From Neckera pumila (lineage: Eukaryota; Streptophyta; Bryopsida; Hypnales; Neckeraceae), in assembly GCA_963969595.1 (NCBI GenBank), contig OZ018409.1:10306520-10370519 (forward strand): a DNA stretch of 64,000 nucleotides. Reading direction: 5' to 3'. The position numbers were made by a program, and so were the translations under genes. The notes under the pieces are model-generated. The model searched no databases and was not told where the DNA came from. It saw only the letters and a program-made list of their open reading frames with translations. This document shows, in pieces, positions 24,039-34,382 of this stretch. Numbering within the stretch: the stretch's first letter is position 1; each line of letters starts with the position of its first letter.

Positions 24039-26081
24039 ATGGCGGAAACGTCAGTGCAGGGACAAAAGACAGTTCCGTCTGTCAAACTCTTATACCCGAT
24101 CATTCCATCAGATCCCGGTGAACGTTTAGAGTTAGAAGAAGATTTGTCCACACTAGGGTGTATAGGGTTCATCCGGAAACCCTGGACGGTGAGGAGTGAG
24201 GACTTTCTTCGTGAGTTAGTTTTTGAGGCGCCGAACCAGTTCGAGCCGACGCCAAGAGGGCGGTTATCATCCTGGACGGAAGGGATGTGGGCGGAAACTT
24301 ACGGGTTAACGCAGTCCGGATCCGGAAGCGCAACCCGGACGGATAAGTTTCATGAGGGGAAATTCAAGAAGCCACCACACCACAAGGAAGGTTTCTCCGT
24401 GAGTGACTGTAGCAATGAGCGTCATAAGAGGTTACTGAATTTCCTGATCCCCATAATATATCCGGAAAAGCCCACGAGAGTTACGGTCACAGTCGCGAAT
24501 ACGATTTTCGGAGTGCTGGAAGGCCGGGTCGTGAATTGGGTAGGCCTAATTCACCAGAAGGTCAAGAAGATGGCGATGGCGGTCGAGAAGGCCAAGCAGA
24601 GTCCCGTCAGTACATACTTATTCCATTTGTATCATTATTATGATTACATGACCCCACCGGAACAAGTTGCGTATGAGACCGGAATGTAGATCCTGAAATA
24701 CGGATTCACAGAGGAGTTGAAGCCGATGGGAGAAGCGACTGAAGAAGAAGAAGAAGAAGAGGAGCATTAGGAAATGAAGCCGCTGGAGAAGAAGAAACGG
24801 CATAAGTTAACCAACCCGGATTCACGAAGAGCGAGTATGGATGTGCCGGAATTGAATCCGGCCCTGAACCAACCGTCACCGGAGTATACCGATGTCTCCG
24901 ACTTCTATGACACCGGAGCCCGGTGGATGGCACAGTGTTGGAAGATGCACGCTGAGATGGCAGGGGTGATCACGGGAGTCGCCAGCGAATTGAACGTTGA
25001 GACGGATCAGATCTTCAACGAAATCCGGAAGAGACCTGATCCGGCACTACTCCAAGAGAAGGACAAGGAGATCGCACTACTGAAGGCGGAACGGGATAAC
25101 TACAAGAACAAGTTTTACTAGACGGAGGGGCAGTCGATCTCAGCCCAGAAGAAGGAGACGGATGCCCTGAAGCTCGTCCGAGATTTAAAGGGGTTGGTAG
25201 AGCAACCAGAACATTTGATCATCCGGTCCGCGCTCTTCACGAAGAAATTAGATACCGATGGCATCGTCACCGGATCTCGAGTATTGCAGGTCTTGGTCGA
25301 TTATGAGGCCAAGATGAAGACCGTTTTGGACGAGATGAGGCAGCTGCTGAAACCCCTGGATGTGGCCAAGGACAAGTTCGGGCCACTTCCGAATATTTTC
25401 ATAGAGTCACCGGTCAAGTACGGAACCGGAACTTCCGGAACGAAAGAAGATCCAGGTTTGAAGTCTCTCTTCAAGCTACCCCAGGTACCTCCCTCAGGTC
25501 AATTCCCGAAGTGGGGAACCGTGAGTCATTTTAGTCCTTCCTCACAGTCTCCGGCGGAATCCGGAAAGACAGGGCAGAGATTGCCAATCCGGAGAGACCT
25601 CTTAGAAGGTATGGGAACGATAAATCCGGCAAGGAAGCATCCGAATAAATTCCCTCACATGACGGAACCATCACCAGCACGGGGAACACAGTTGATCGAT
25701 TTGGAAGATCCGGCCCCAGAGGCGAGACCGGAACTCAGGCCGGAAACCCAGAAGAACACGAAGACGGAAATAGTGGAGGTCGAATTCTCGGATCCGGATG
25801 AAGAACTGGAGATGGTAGAACCTGGGAAGCAGTTCAAACTCCGGAAGTCGGAGAAGCGGAAGCCGGAAGGAAAGAAGCTAGCAAAGCAAGAGATCGAGGA
25901 CTCTGAATCTAATGAGTTTGAATCTGCTACTGATTCTGATGAGGATACGGATGAAGAGGAGACGTCTCCTGCGACCCGGCAGAATCCGCCTCGGGCTGCC
26001 AAGATGACGCCAGCTAAGGGTTCCGGTAAATTAACCAAGTAAGGAGCCGGAAGTTCAAAGAAGTCTCGGAGGACCAAGTAG
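24039..26081 (+). pseudogene. Fam1 protein ORF, copy B (amber and ochre stops)
   Basis: The best-preserved copy: one frame of 681 codons including the final TAG at 26079-26081. It is interrupted by TAG at 24687, 24768 and 25119 and TAA at 26040. Residues 39-49 are LGCIGFIRKPW. A W-rich segment lies near 79-88. Near 117-124 is EGFSVSDC, then RLLNFLIPIIYPEKPTRV (131-148), VANTIFGVLEG (152-162) and STYLFHLYHYY (191-201). Next come an acidic linker, a coiled coil (EKDKEIALLKAERDNYKNK), a Pro/Ser-rich segment, an acidic stretch (ESATDSDEDTDEEE) and a basic end (SSKKSRRTK). No catalytic signature of reverse transcriptase, integrase or transposase is visible. A Gag-like or DNA-binding structural role is possible but unproven. 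Confidence 0.75.
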
Positions 26082-26928
26082 TTCAAAGGGGATTACTTGT
26101 AGTGGTGGATTAGATTTTAGTTAGTTAGGTCCGGAACCGGAATCCTAGTGTGGGTCCGGGTTCCGGAAGTTTAGGGATAAGGACTTTCCGGTTAAATCGG
26201 GATTTTCTTGGTGTGTGTGTGAGGTTGCCCTGGTTTTGGGCTGCCCTTTGTTGTTTTTAGGCTGTTGACTTTGGTTTTGATTTGGGTTTTTAAGGGCGGG
26301 CAAGTTAGTTGCCCCTCATTCTCTCCTAGTTGATATTCATTTTGTACTTCATTCCCTTTTCGAAATCTAAGCCCTCGGGTATGCAGTTTGGCTTTATCAG
26401 TGTATCCAGATTGTGTTGCCTTTTGGTCTGGGTGTTGGAAGGAAAGGACGGGTGAGGAGGAATCCGGATTTAGGAGAATACGGTCTAAGTCGAGAGTGTG
26501 CTATTGTAATGTTGTCGGATTGTTGACTTAAGAGCTGCGCACTGTGTCTTTAAATTACTACTAGAGTAGTCCGGATCTGAGTAGCGGGGAAGCGAGTCCG
26601 GTTGTCAAGCCGTGCGGAGGTAAGCGCCCGCCCAAGGAAGTTCCCACCTGTCCGGAAGATCTGCCAACCTTAGAATCCATCCAACCTCTAGAAAGATCGC
26701 ACTCCCTTACATTTAACTCTGAGAATCTGTCGTTGTAGTCAGGGGAGAAGTGAAGTACTCCTGAGTGACCTGCTTTCCGGATTTACTATCCGGGAGCTGT
26801 GAGGATCCGGATCTTCTCATCTTGCTACAACCCTTTTGAGTACTTGGGTGTTTTGATTTGTGTTTGTTAGAATTGTAGGAGAACAACGAGTGGTGAGTCC
26901 CTACCCCTCTACAAGACCAATAGTGGAC

Positions 26929-26949
26929 CCTCTGATGGTAAAACAGAGG
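26929..26949 (+). promoter_or_regulatory. Conserved hairpin in Fam1 B 3' region
   Basis: Same CCTCTG…CAGAGG hairpin as in copy A (15674-15694), loop ATGGTAAAA. Its conservation amid diverged flanks suggests function or recent common origin. Confidence 0.5.
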
Positions 26950-27187
26950 TATAGAAAATCGAATTGGAAGCAGAGACATAAACCGGATTCTGGATAGTTC
27001 AAGATCCGGATTGTGAAGGAAGCCGGAAAGAGAGAAAGTAAGTAAGAAGAAAAGAAAGATAGAAAAGCCGGATAGCTAGAATATACTATATAGAATCTGG
27101 AAATTCCCTGGGACGATATTCCGTGTTATCTTGGCACAATTTTTGTGTTAAGGATACTTACGCCTAGATTGCGCGTACGACAGGACC

Positions 27188-27977
27188 CTTTCCTCTTCTC
27201 AGCGGATCTCATCCTCTTTGAAGACTCTCTCTTTTTAGATGACCCTCTACCAAATTCTTCATCTGGTCCTTTCATCTTTTCCTCACTGTCTCTCGTCTCA
27301 ATGGGGGCAATATCAAACTTAATCATTTCGGAAGCAGCCTTTAGGGTCACTTCCTCCTTTTTTCGCAGCACCTCTAGGTACTCGTATAAATGGAACAGGA
27401 ATGGCCCTATGGAAGTCACCTTCATACTGCCTAAAGCGTCAACCATTTTCTGGACCAATTCTTTCACCACTCTTGCCTAGAATACTTTTCTAGCACCACT
27501 CAGCGCTCTAAAAATTGTATGGGCCCAAGTGACTGTGATCCGGTTTGGATGTTCTAGATACAGGATTGGGACCAAAAACTCCAAGACCCTCCTCTCCCTT
27601 GGCGACCTACAATCCGCTACTGCGTAGCCATCCTTAGGGTGAGGAAGGTTTACAAATTTATCTTCCGCGTATCCGAATGTCCACGAAGCCATCCCCTCTC
27701 CAGCACGCGGAAAGTTGTAGACCTTCTTCTACATCTCAATTGTCCACTTGTTGGGAAGAGCGTAAGCGGTCCTCACCCATTTGTTTGACTGCTCCTTCAT
27801 TAGTTCGCCAATCATGTCCTCGTCTCGTAAGCTCCATGGTTTCTTCAGAAAGTTGGTGACTCCGATCTGTCCCAAATCCTCCTCCAGCATCTTCCTCTCT
27901 CCGTCATCCTTCGGAACTGCCGGATAGATCGTTTTGATCTTAAGAGTCCCTAATCCGCTGCCCTCGGCCTTCACCAT
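27188..27977 (-). pseudogene. Fam1 ORF, copy C: N-terminal domain
   Basis: Starts ATG at 27977 (MVKAEGSGLGTLKIKTIYPA…). It carries the family signature: IGVTNFLKKPWSLRDEDM, DKFVNLPHPKDGYAVADC, EFLVPILYLEHPNRITVTW, AHTIFRALSGARKV, then GPFLFHLYEYLE. TAG stops at 27731-27729 and 27479-27477 both replace a Trp conserved in A and D (ERW or DIW before the KVY motif; SW or DW after the RKV motif), as a TGG-to-TAG change would. The ORF is cut at 27187 by B. Confidence 0.75.
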
Positions 27978-28608
27978 TGCTCAAGTTCTCTCAGCAAGTC
28001 ACTCAGCCGATGTCTCTATGAACGAACTACAAGCAGTTTTCTGCCAGGTGAGGATCCTCTTTCGCTCCACCACTTCGGAAACGGAAACCTTTCTCCTCTT
28101 CAAACACACTCGCATGCAAGAGGCTTCACAAACTTGTGCACAGACATAGCGAAAACTCAAATACACAAATGAAGATGGAAGTTCCTAACCCTAGAGCTTC
28201 CCTCAAATGCGCGGCTGCCAGATTAGGATAGTCGTTATCCTCCTGCGTGCGAATAATCCGACCGTTGAACGGTCCGCCCTTATTCCCGGTAGGTCCGTTG
28301 GATCCTCAATCCACCCTACCAACTCCCGATAGGTGTTTCGTTACCTTTTTCGTGAATTTTGGTACCCGACCCCGGTTATTGGATTTGGTCCAGATCTCAA
28401 TCCGGTTCTGGTTTTTAGAAGGAACAGGAAACTTTCACTACCAGTCTTAACCAAATTATCTATCTACTGTTACTCTATGAGCAAGGAATGTTAATTGTGG
28501 TAAGGTGTTCAGTTTACCCTTGGGTAAACCAAAAAATTGTACCCCTATTAACATCTTCCTCTATTTTCCTCACTAATCTAGGCTTATCTTACTTTCCGAG
28601 CTCCCACA
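27978..28608 (-). other. Fam1 C 5' flank
   Basis: Non-coding 5' part of C. It contains CAATTTTTTGGTTT, matching the 5' edge region of A, and CCGGAT motifs. No clear TATA box was found. Confidence 0.5.
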
Positions 28609-28989
28609 TTTGGGAAGACGAAAAGTCCAAATTGCAAATTTTTGATGCATTGTCTAAATAAAAATTATACTTATGTTTGAATTCCAAATATATAAAAGTG
28701 TACTAATCAAATAAGGCAATATTTAGTAATGATCTTAGCCATTTCACCACGTGGATTGAAAGGTTATAAGATTTGAAGTGGATTTTTTTTCTTCATTTCT
28801 ATAAAATAGGGTAGTAGACTTAGAGCCCTTTTAGAGTAAAATTTTTTGTTCAACACAAAATCATGATTTTGACCATTCAAAAGCATATGATGTTAGGTTC
28901 ACTCATGAAAAATCAAAAATCAAATATGGAGTCTAACTTACTCCAAATCAACTTGCAATGAAAGGAGGTTAAAATCATTGGCAATTTAC

Positions 28990-29497
28990 TTGTGATTTTT
29001 TGATGATCTCTTGTGCAATGAGAAATTTTTTGTTTGAAATCCAAATGTTAAAAAATTCAAAAAAAACATTCGGAATATATACAAGAAATTTCAAGAACTT
29101 CAACTTCATAGATTGCAAGATAATATGGCTTGAAATTAGAAGAAAATGTTTTTTTTTGAAGTCGCTCCAATACAATGAACAAAGTTTGATCCTTCTTAGA
29201 ATGTGATTTGAAAATTAAATTTTTTTGGGACAATTGTATGCCATATTTTATTAGTTATATACATGCCAAATTTCAAAAGTTGATGAGCGTTTTTGCAAAA
29301 GATGCCCAAATTGCCTACATTGCCAAAAAAATTTAGGAAAGCATAAATTTTGATATGAGCACCCCATTGAATAAAAACAATATTCCCTCTTAAGGGACAC
29401 ATGTTCACACCTTGTATCAAAATTTTGTGAACATCCAACCAAAATTAACTTTATAAGAACCTATATAGATTTTCAATTGACAATTGGCCTTTAGGGG
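28990..29497 (+). mobile_element. TTAA-family fragment G7
   Basis: Internal sequence resembles the left half of G1/G2 (GATTGCAAGATA…TTTGAAAT). The right end GGCCTTTAGGGG is followed by TTGA, a likely decayed TTAA. The left end is not found and the copy is short. Confidence 0.5.
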
Positions 29498-29501
29498 TTG
29501 A

Positions 29502-32500
29502 AAATTGCGACTTGGTCAATGGCACTTGAATTGAATTGATTGTTGTTGGGTTTAAGGCAATAACCCCACTTAAAAACCCTCATGAATGAATTCACAAAAA
29601 AACATAGGGTATGGGAAAAATAAAGCCATTTTAAATACCAAAAAATAAGGTAAATAGCCCCACATCAAATACCCTCTTAACCAGGTGTATACTTTAAATT
29701 ACAATGAGTGATACAAATGCCATCTTCTCTAATATATGATCTCAGCTTGCCAACACAATCATTTAGTTGCATTAGACAACAAACACATACATTACATGCT
29801 ACTCAATTCCATTTTGACAATAATGTGAACCATATCTAACTGCAACAATTCAATTCAATCACTTTTACATTTTTCAATATGAAAGATCCTTAAGTCCATC
29901 CACAATTCCATAACTATACTCAAATACTGAAATTGCATCCTCTAGCACATTCACGCTCTACTAGAATGAACTTATTCAAAGAAAATCTATGTGATGAGAA
30001 TTCACATCAAGAAATTTGCAGACTGCTAGAATTCAATGGAAAATTTTCCAAAATTCTATCCGCTAAAATTACACAATATAACCCTAAACATGACCTACGC
30101 TCAATCTAAAGTTTTAGTTCCATGACTCCCTTTGAATTCACTTAATTGAGAAGAGCAAATTCACAATTCATCTCCAAAAAGATCCATAAAAGCAATTTGT
30201 TACACAAACAACAAGTAGCTAAACCTCTAAAGCACCAACATGTTTAAAAGCCCTAAATTGCTTCAAATACTTGCCTCCAAAGCAAGGTCAAAATCTTCAT
30301 CAACATCTTGTTTAAAAAAAACCCAACTATAGGATCTTTTGGTTAGCTTGTTCAAATACATTGTCCCAAAATTTTAGAATGAGCATCCCCACTAGTTGCA
30401 AATTCAATGTGCCTAAACTCCAAAAGGTAGGATTTTTGAGCCTTTATAAAAAATTAAAATTTTATTTTTCAACATTTTAAGAAAGAAAATGAATAACTTA
30501 TTTCCTATAACTTGTACATTTAGTCAATATGTTGAAAAATGGTTTAAAATATATATATAAATTTTAACCAATTTTTTTTTATATTCATCTTTTAGAGAAT
30601 TATAAAGAGGAAAGTGATATTGAATGAAAGAAAAAATGAATCAGCTAGTAAGTTTTATAAGAAATTAAAAATTGTTAATTTCAATTAAAAAAATATTCTA
30701 GTAAAAACAGTATTTTTATTTTAAAAATTTCAATATTAAGAATAAAAGACGACTTTATGTGTATGCCTACTTTATATGTTTATATTACTAGCAGATTCAA
30801 AATATTTTAGTTTTAATTTTGCTAGCACATTCAAAATTGAATTTTGCAAGCACAAATTTTTGACCAAACCATTGTGTACTAAAATGCTGCCAATAAAAAA
30901 TCTTGAACCATTCAATTCTAAATTATAATGTAGTAAAAGTTAAGAGGAGGTTTATTTTGCAGGCATTCAAAATTCAACTTTGAATGTGCCCGCAAAATTT
31001 TTAAGAGAATTATAAAGAGGAAAGTAATATTGAATGAAAGAAAAAATGAATCTACTATCACATTCAAAATTAAAATTAAAATATTTCAAAAGTGCTCTTA
31101 GAGAAGTTATATTATAAAATAAATCAATGCAATCAAATTGAAAATGAGCATTCTAACTAAAAAATTCATTGCAATTGTTGTATTATATTTCAAAAGATAA
31201 ATATGAATTTTAATCAAATCCAAAATCTAAATCCAATTTGATTCAAATAAATAATTTGATTAGAATTCAAACTCCATATTCAAACTTTCAAGAAATTCCA
31301 AAAGATTTCTAAAGATTGCACAAGACTCAAAAAGATTATGAAAGATTTCAAAAAATTCCAAAAATGAAAAATCTGATAGATTCTTTTTTTTGAAATTTTT
31401 TTTGAAAGATTTTAAAGACTTCAAAAATAAATGCAATGTCTATGTTTTAAGATTTGCCACATCAACAAGTTTTCCAATTAGGGTTACTTTTAAAAAAAGA
31501 TATTTAATGCATAATACCCAAACCAACAAAACTGAAATGACAATTATTGAAGTAAGTACAAGAACTATGAGTTGATTTTTTGTGAGATTGGTTGTCTCTT
31601 TCTAGTAGTGTAGGGGTTAAATACATAAGATTAATTTTGACATCCTTGATTGCTATTTATACAATTTCAATTCATTGAGCTTCACCCCCATTTTGTAAAT
31701 AGAAATAGAAATTGTCAACTCATTTGCTTTACCTTCCTAATTCTTAATTCTTTCATCTAAACGCTTTCAAATTCCAATCTCCTAGCAACAAATCTTCAAT
31801 TGTAGAGTATTTCATGGCAACATTTGGAATATGACAACCAAAACAAAAATCAAGAATCTTCAGTTTCTTTTCAATTATTGAGATCATAGATACAAATTAC
31901 CTAAATAAAGAAGAAAATTTAGTTGTGTGACTTTGAATTTTGTATTTCTTATGTCCTGGCTTCATAAATTCCACCATTTTTGTCCAAACCTCATTTCATC
32001 ATTTCGCTCATTGCTTCAATTTTAGTTGTGGCTTCACTAGTATTCCATACTTGCAAAGTAGATCCTATATATGTCAATACAAAATCCCTAAAGGTCACTC
32101 CAAAATCAAATTAAACTAGTTCCAACCCAAAATACAGTATTGAAATAAAAAATAAAAAAAACAAATTTCTAAAGTAGTTCATTATGATTTTGCAATTGTA
32201 ATCATGACTTTTTGGGCGCACTTTGTGATTGAACTTTTTTCTTTTCAAAATAAAGAAAGTGTAGTCATTCAAGTAAGATGCATAGCCAAGATCTCATACA
32301 AAGTGGTTAAGACACCAATCTTACAATTGCCTTACTCTCTTACTCATCTAGCTTGATTTCCATATAGTGATCTCTCTAACTTACTACTGTTGTTGTTTTT
32401 GCCTTAAATTGTCTTATCTCCATCTTGTTCTTGTTTGGAGGAGGTAGATCTTCCTTTGAACTCTATGCATTGCTCTTGGGGTCATTTGGCATTATAATTG

Positions 32501-32640
32501 ACACTCATTCATCACTTGATATTCTTCATACAAGTTCCATATTTTATTGCTAATTTTTGATGAAAATGTTGCATTTTGTTTTCACCCTTTGACTTTGATT
32601 TATTTGTAGAGAACCAATTTCTTAATTTTGTGCATTATTA
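29502..32640. other. AT-rich stretch without supported genes
   Basis: Mostly A/T-rich with no domain-bearing ORF. It contains the direct repeat listed at 30593-31060. The rest is probably decayed repeat DNA. Confidence 0.4.
30593..31060 (+). repeat. 55-bp direct repeat pair
   Basis: The block AGAATTATAAAGAGGAAAGT-ATATTGAATGAAAG… occurs at about 30593-30648 and again at about 31006-31060 with very few differences, 413 bp apart. It could be a tandem segmental duplication or the edges of an insertion. Confidence 0.7.
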
Positions 32641-33769
32641 TGAAGATTATTTCAAGAGGTAGAAAATAGGGCTTTTGAAAATTAGAACCCATTGGATCAT
32701 TGCCCACATTGAACTTTCTATTGTTGAAAATTTATGCACCACCTATGACTCATTGATGTTGCATGTGAAACACCTGTTTCTTGAAGTTGAGGCCATTGAA
32801 GTTTCTGTGAAAAATCTATGTAGCATCCAACCCTTCTTTTCTGGCAAAATTGAGCCAAATAGCACCAATGCTTCCAGCTTGGCAAAACAGGCTTTAGGGA
32901 ATTAAATTATTTTTGAAAAAAAGAAGCCAGATGGCAGCTTAGGGTTTGGAGGATGCGGCCTGATAGCTTCAACCCTAGCCGCTGTGATCACCTACTCCAT
33001 GGATTCAAGCTTGCTTGAATTTCAAAATTGAGCGCCAGATTGCTGCTCTCCCACCTCCGCCATCACCGCTTGAGCCTTGGATACCTTGTTTTTGTTGCCT
33101 GCTGAGCCAACGCGCAATTCTATTCATCACCAAAGTGGTAGTTGCATTCAAGACCCGAATTGCTAGGTTTGATATAGCTGTGAGATTTGTGTCGCCTCCT
33201 TCATTCTTCAATCTTGTTGTGTTCATTGCCTTGCCGTCCTCATTCGTAGTACGGTGCCACCATTTCTTTTGAGCTTCACGTGATTTTGGTTTGAAGGTGG
33301 GTTTTCGCGGCGAAGCAATTGCTGAGGGGAGGCGCATTCATTGCTTCCGACTCCCAGTGAACATTACTGCAATGGAGATTTGGTGCATTGAAAGACAATT
33401 TTTGTTTCAAGGGAGTTTGTTTTGTTGGCTTCATTCCTTGCATTTGCGGCCTACATTAGTGTATGGCAAATCCTTGTCTTTCTTCTCTTGCACATGCCCT
33501 CTCTTGGTCTATATGCAATGAATTCTAGATTGCACAACTTATGTATTGCTCTCTGTATGTTGTGCGAGTTTTGATTTTTGGTTATGGATATTGTCTAAAA
33601 CGCCATGGTTTGAAAGAAGCTTGCCAAAGGTGGTTTTTAGCATTACAATCTTTATGTGCTAGGAAATGCCATGGTTCGACTTTCTCGCCAATGGTGATAG
33701 TTATTCTTATCTCTTATAGTCCTAGTCTATAATGCTTAGCTTTCCTTTTTTTTTTCTAATTTTTAGACT
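32641..33769. other. GC-richer stretch with unrecognised ORFs
   Basis: Several overlapping short open stretches occur on both strands (for example plus 32675-32905, 33015-33272, 33291-33521). None has a recognised motif. Composition is less AT-rich than to the left, so this may be 5' non-coding sequence of the following element or gene. Confidence 0.3.
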
Positions 33770-34381
33770 ATGGGTGAAGAAGCTGTTTGTCCAAATTTAG
33801 AGGGGCTCAGTTTGGGGGAGAAGAGATTAGGCTCCAGGAGGTTGGCTTGCACAAGGTGGAAGACATTGGCATACAGGAGGTTGAAGAGATCTTGCATGGA
33901 GGAGCTACTAGTTGAAGACACAGTCATGCAGGAGTTTCCAGCCAAAGGTTGTGGAGCAATTTTGACCTTTGTTGCAGCCAGGGCTTCTTGGGCTGATGCT
34001 CGCAAGGCGGAGCAAGAATCTGCTCTTTGTCGCCGTTTGTTGAAGGAAAAAGTTGTGTGTAAAAGACAGCAAGGCTCATTAAGGTGCAAGAGAAGCAACT
34101 TCAATAGCCCGGTTCTTTACAAGTTCAAGAAACCCCAGCAATGCATAGCCCCTTCATCTCCTCTCCGGTTCGACGTCATCAAATCTAAGATCTATTGGTT
34201 CTTCAAGAAACATCTCTTTAAAAACTATGTCTCTAGACACAGTGCCTCCAAACTTGTCACAAAAAAGGAGTTTCAGCAATGTCCAATCAGCACAAGGTGC
34301 TCACAAAATCCACCGTTAGTTGAGGGAAGACTTGGAGTCTGGCAACGACTTCCAAGTGATTCCTCTAGCAAAGAAAACTAA
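33770..34381 (+). CDS. Unrecognised 203-residue basic ORF upstream of hAT gene
   Basis: ATG 33770 to TAA 34381, an open frame that is long for this region. The product is Lys/Arg and Cys rich (ALCRRLLKEKVVCKRQQG, YKFKKPQQCIAP, WFFKKHLFKNYVSR). No known domain is recognised. It ends two bases before the hAT-like start codon at 34383, in another frame. It could be a 5' exon or upstream ORF of the hAT element, a captured host exon, or chance. Confidence 0.25.
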   Translation: MGEEAVCPNLEGLSLGEKRLGSRRLACTRWKTLAYRRLKRSCMEELLVEDTVMQEFPAKGCGAILTFVAARASWADARKAEQESALCRRLLKEKVVCKRQQGSLRCKRSNFNSPVLYKFKKPQQCIAPSSPLRFDVIKSKIYWFFKKHLFKNYVSRHSASKLVTKKEFQQCPISTRCSQNPPLVEGRLGVWQRLPSDSSSKEN

Positions 34382-34382
34382 G

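Larger units (their letters stand above)
23557..27182 (+). mobile_element. Fam1 unit B (3.63 kb), nested in Fam1 C
   Basis: Starts TGTGGGAGTACGCAATG and ends GCGCGTACGACA. It is flanked by a perfect GGACC duplication (23552-23556 and 27183-27187). It sits in the ORF of C in opposite orientation. Excising B with one GGACC joins the C frame exactly (…RKGS, stop, SNRKGSAE…). 5' and 3' ends share the inverted core GTACGC, but no direct terminal repeat exists inside the unit, so it is not a conventional two-LTR element. Confidence 0.88.
16635..28608 (-). mobile_element. Fam1 unit C, host of nested F2 and B
   Basis: On the minus strand it starts TGTGGGAGCTCGG at 28608 and ends …GCTACGACA at 16635. 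The flanking pentamers are identical: TTTGG at 16630-16634 and 28609-28613. Fam2 F2 (18112-22632) and Fam1 B (23557-27182) are inserted in it. Without them C is about 3.8 kb, the same class as A, B and D. Its 3' end (TGTCGTAGCACAAGGAAGCA read on plus) aligns with that of A, and its 5' end with that of B. The order of events is C first, then B and F2 in unknown order. Confidence 0.85.

Noticed and set aside
23545..27165. An intron in the Fam1 C gene, from GTAAGT near 27160 to a CCCACAG acceptor near 23557
   Set aside because: Both signals lie in or at the ends of unit B. A GGACC duplication and exact frame restoration support insertion, and A, B and D have no intron there.
28590..28640. A third Fam2 start, because GAGCTCCCA resembles the F2 edge
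   Set aside because: The sequence is the 5' end of Fam1 C (TGTGGGAGCTCGG on minus) with the matching TTTGG duplication; what follows does not align with F1 or F2.
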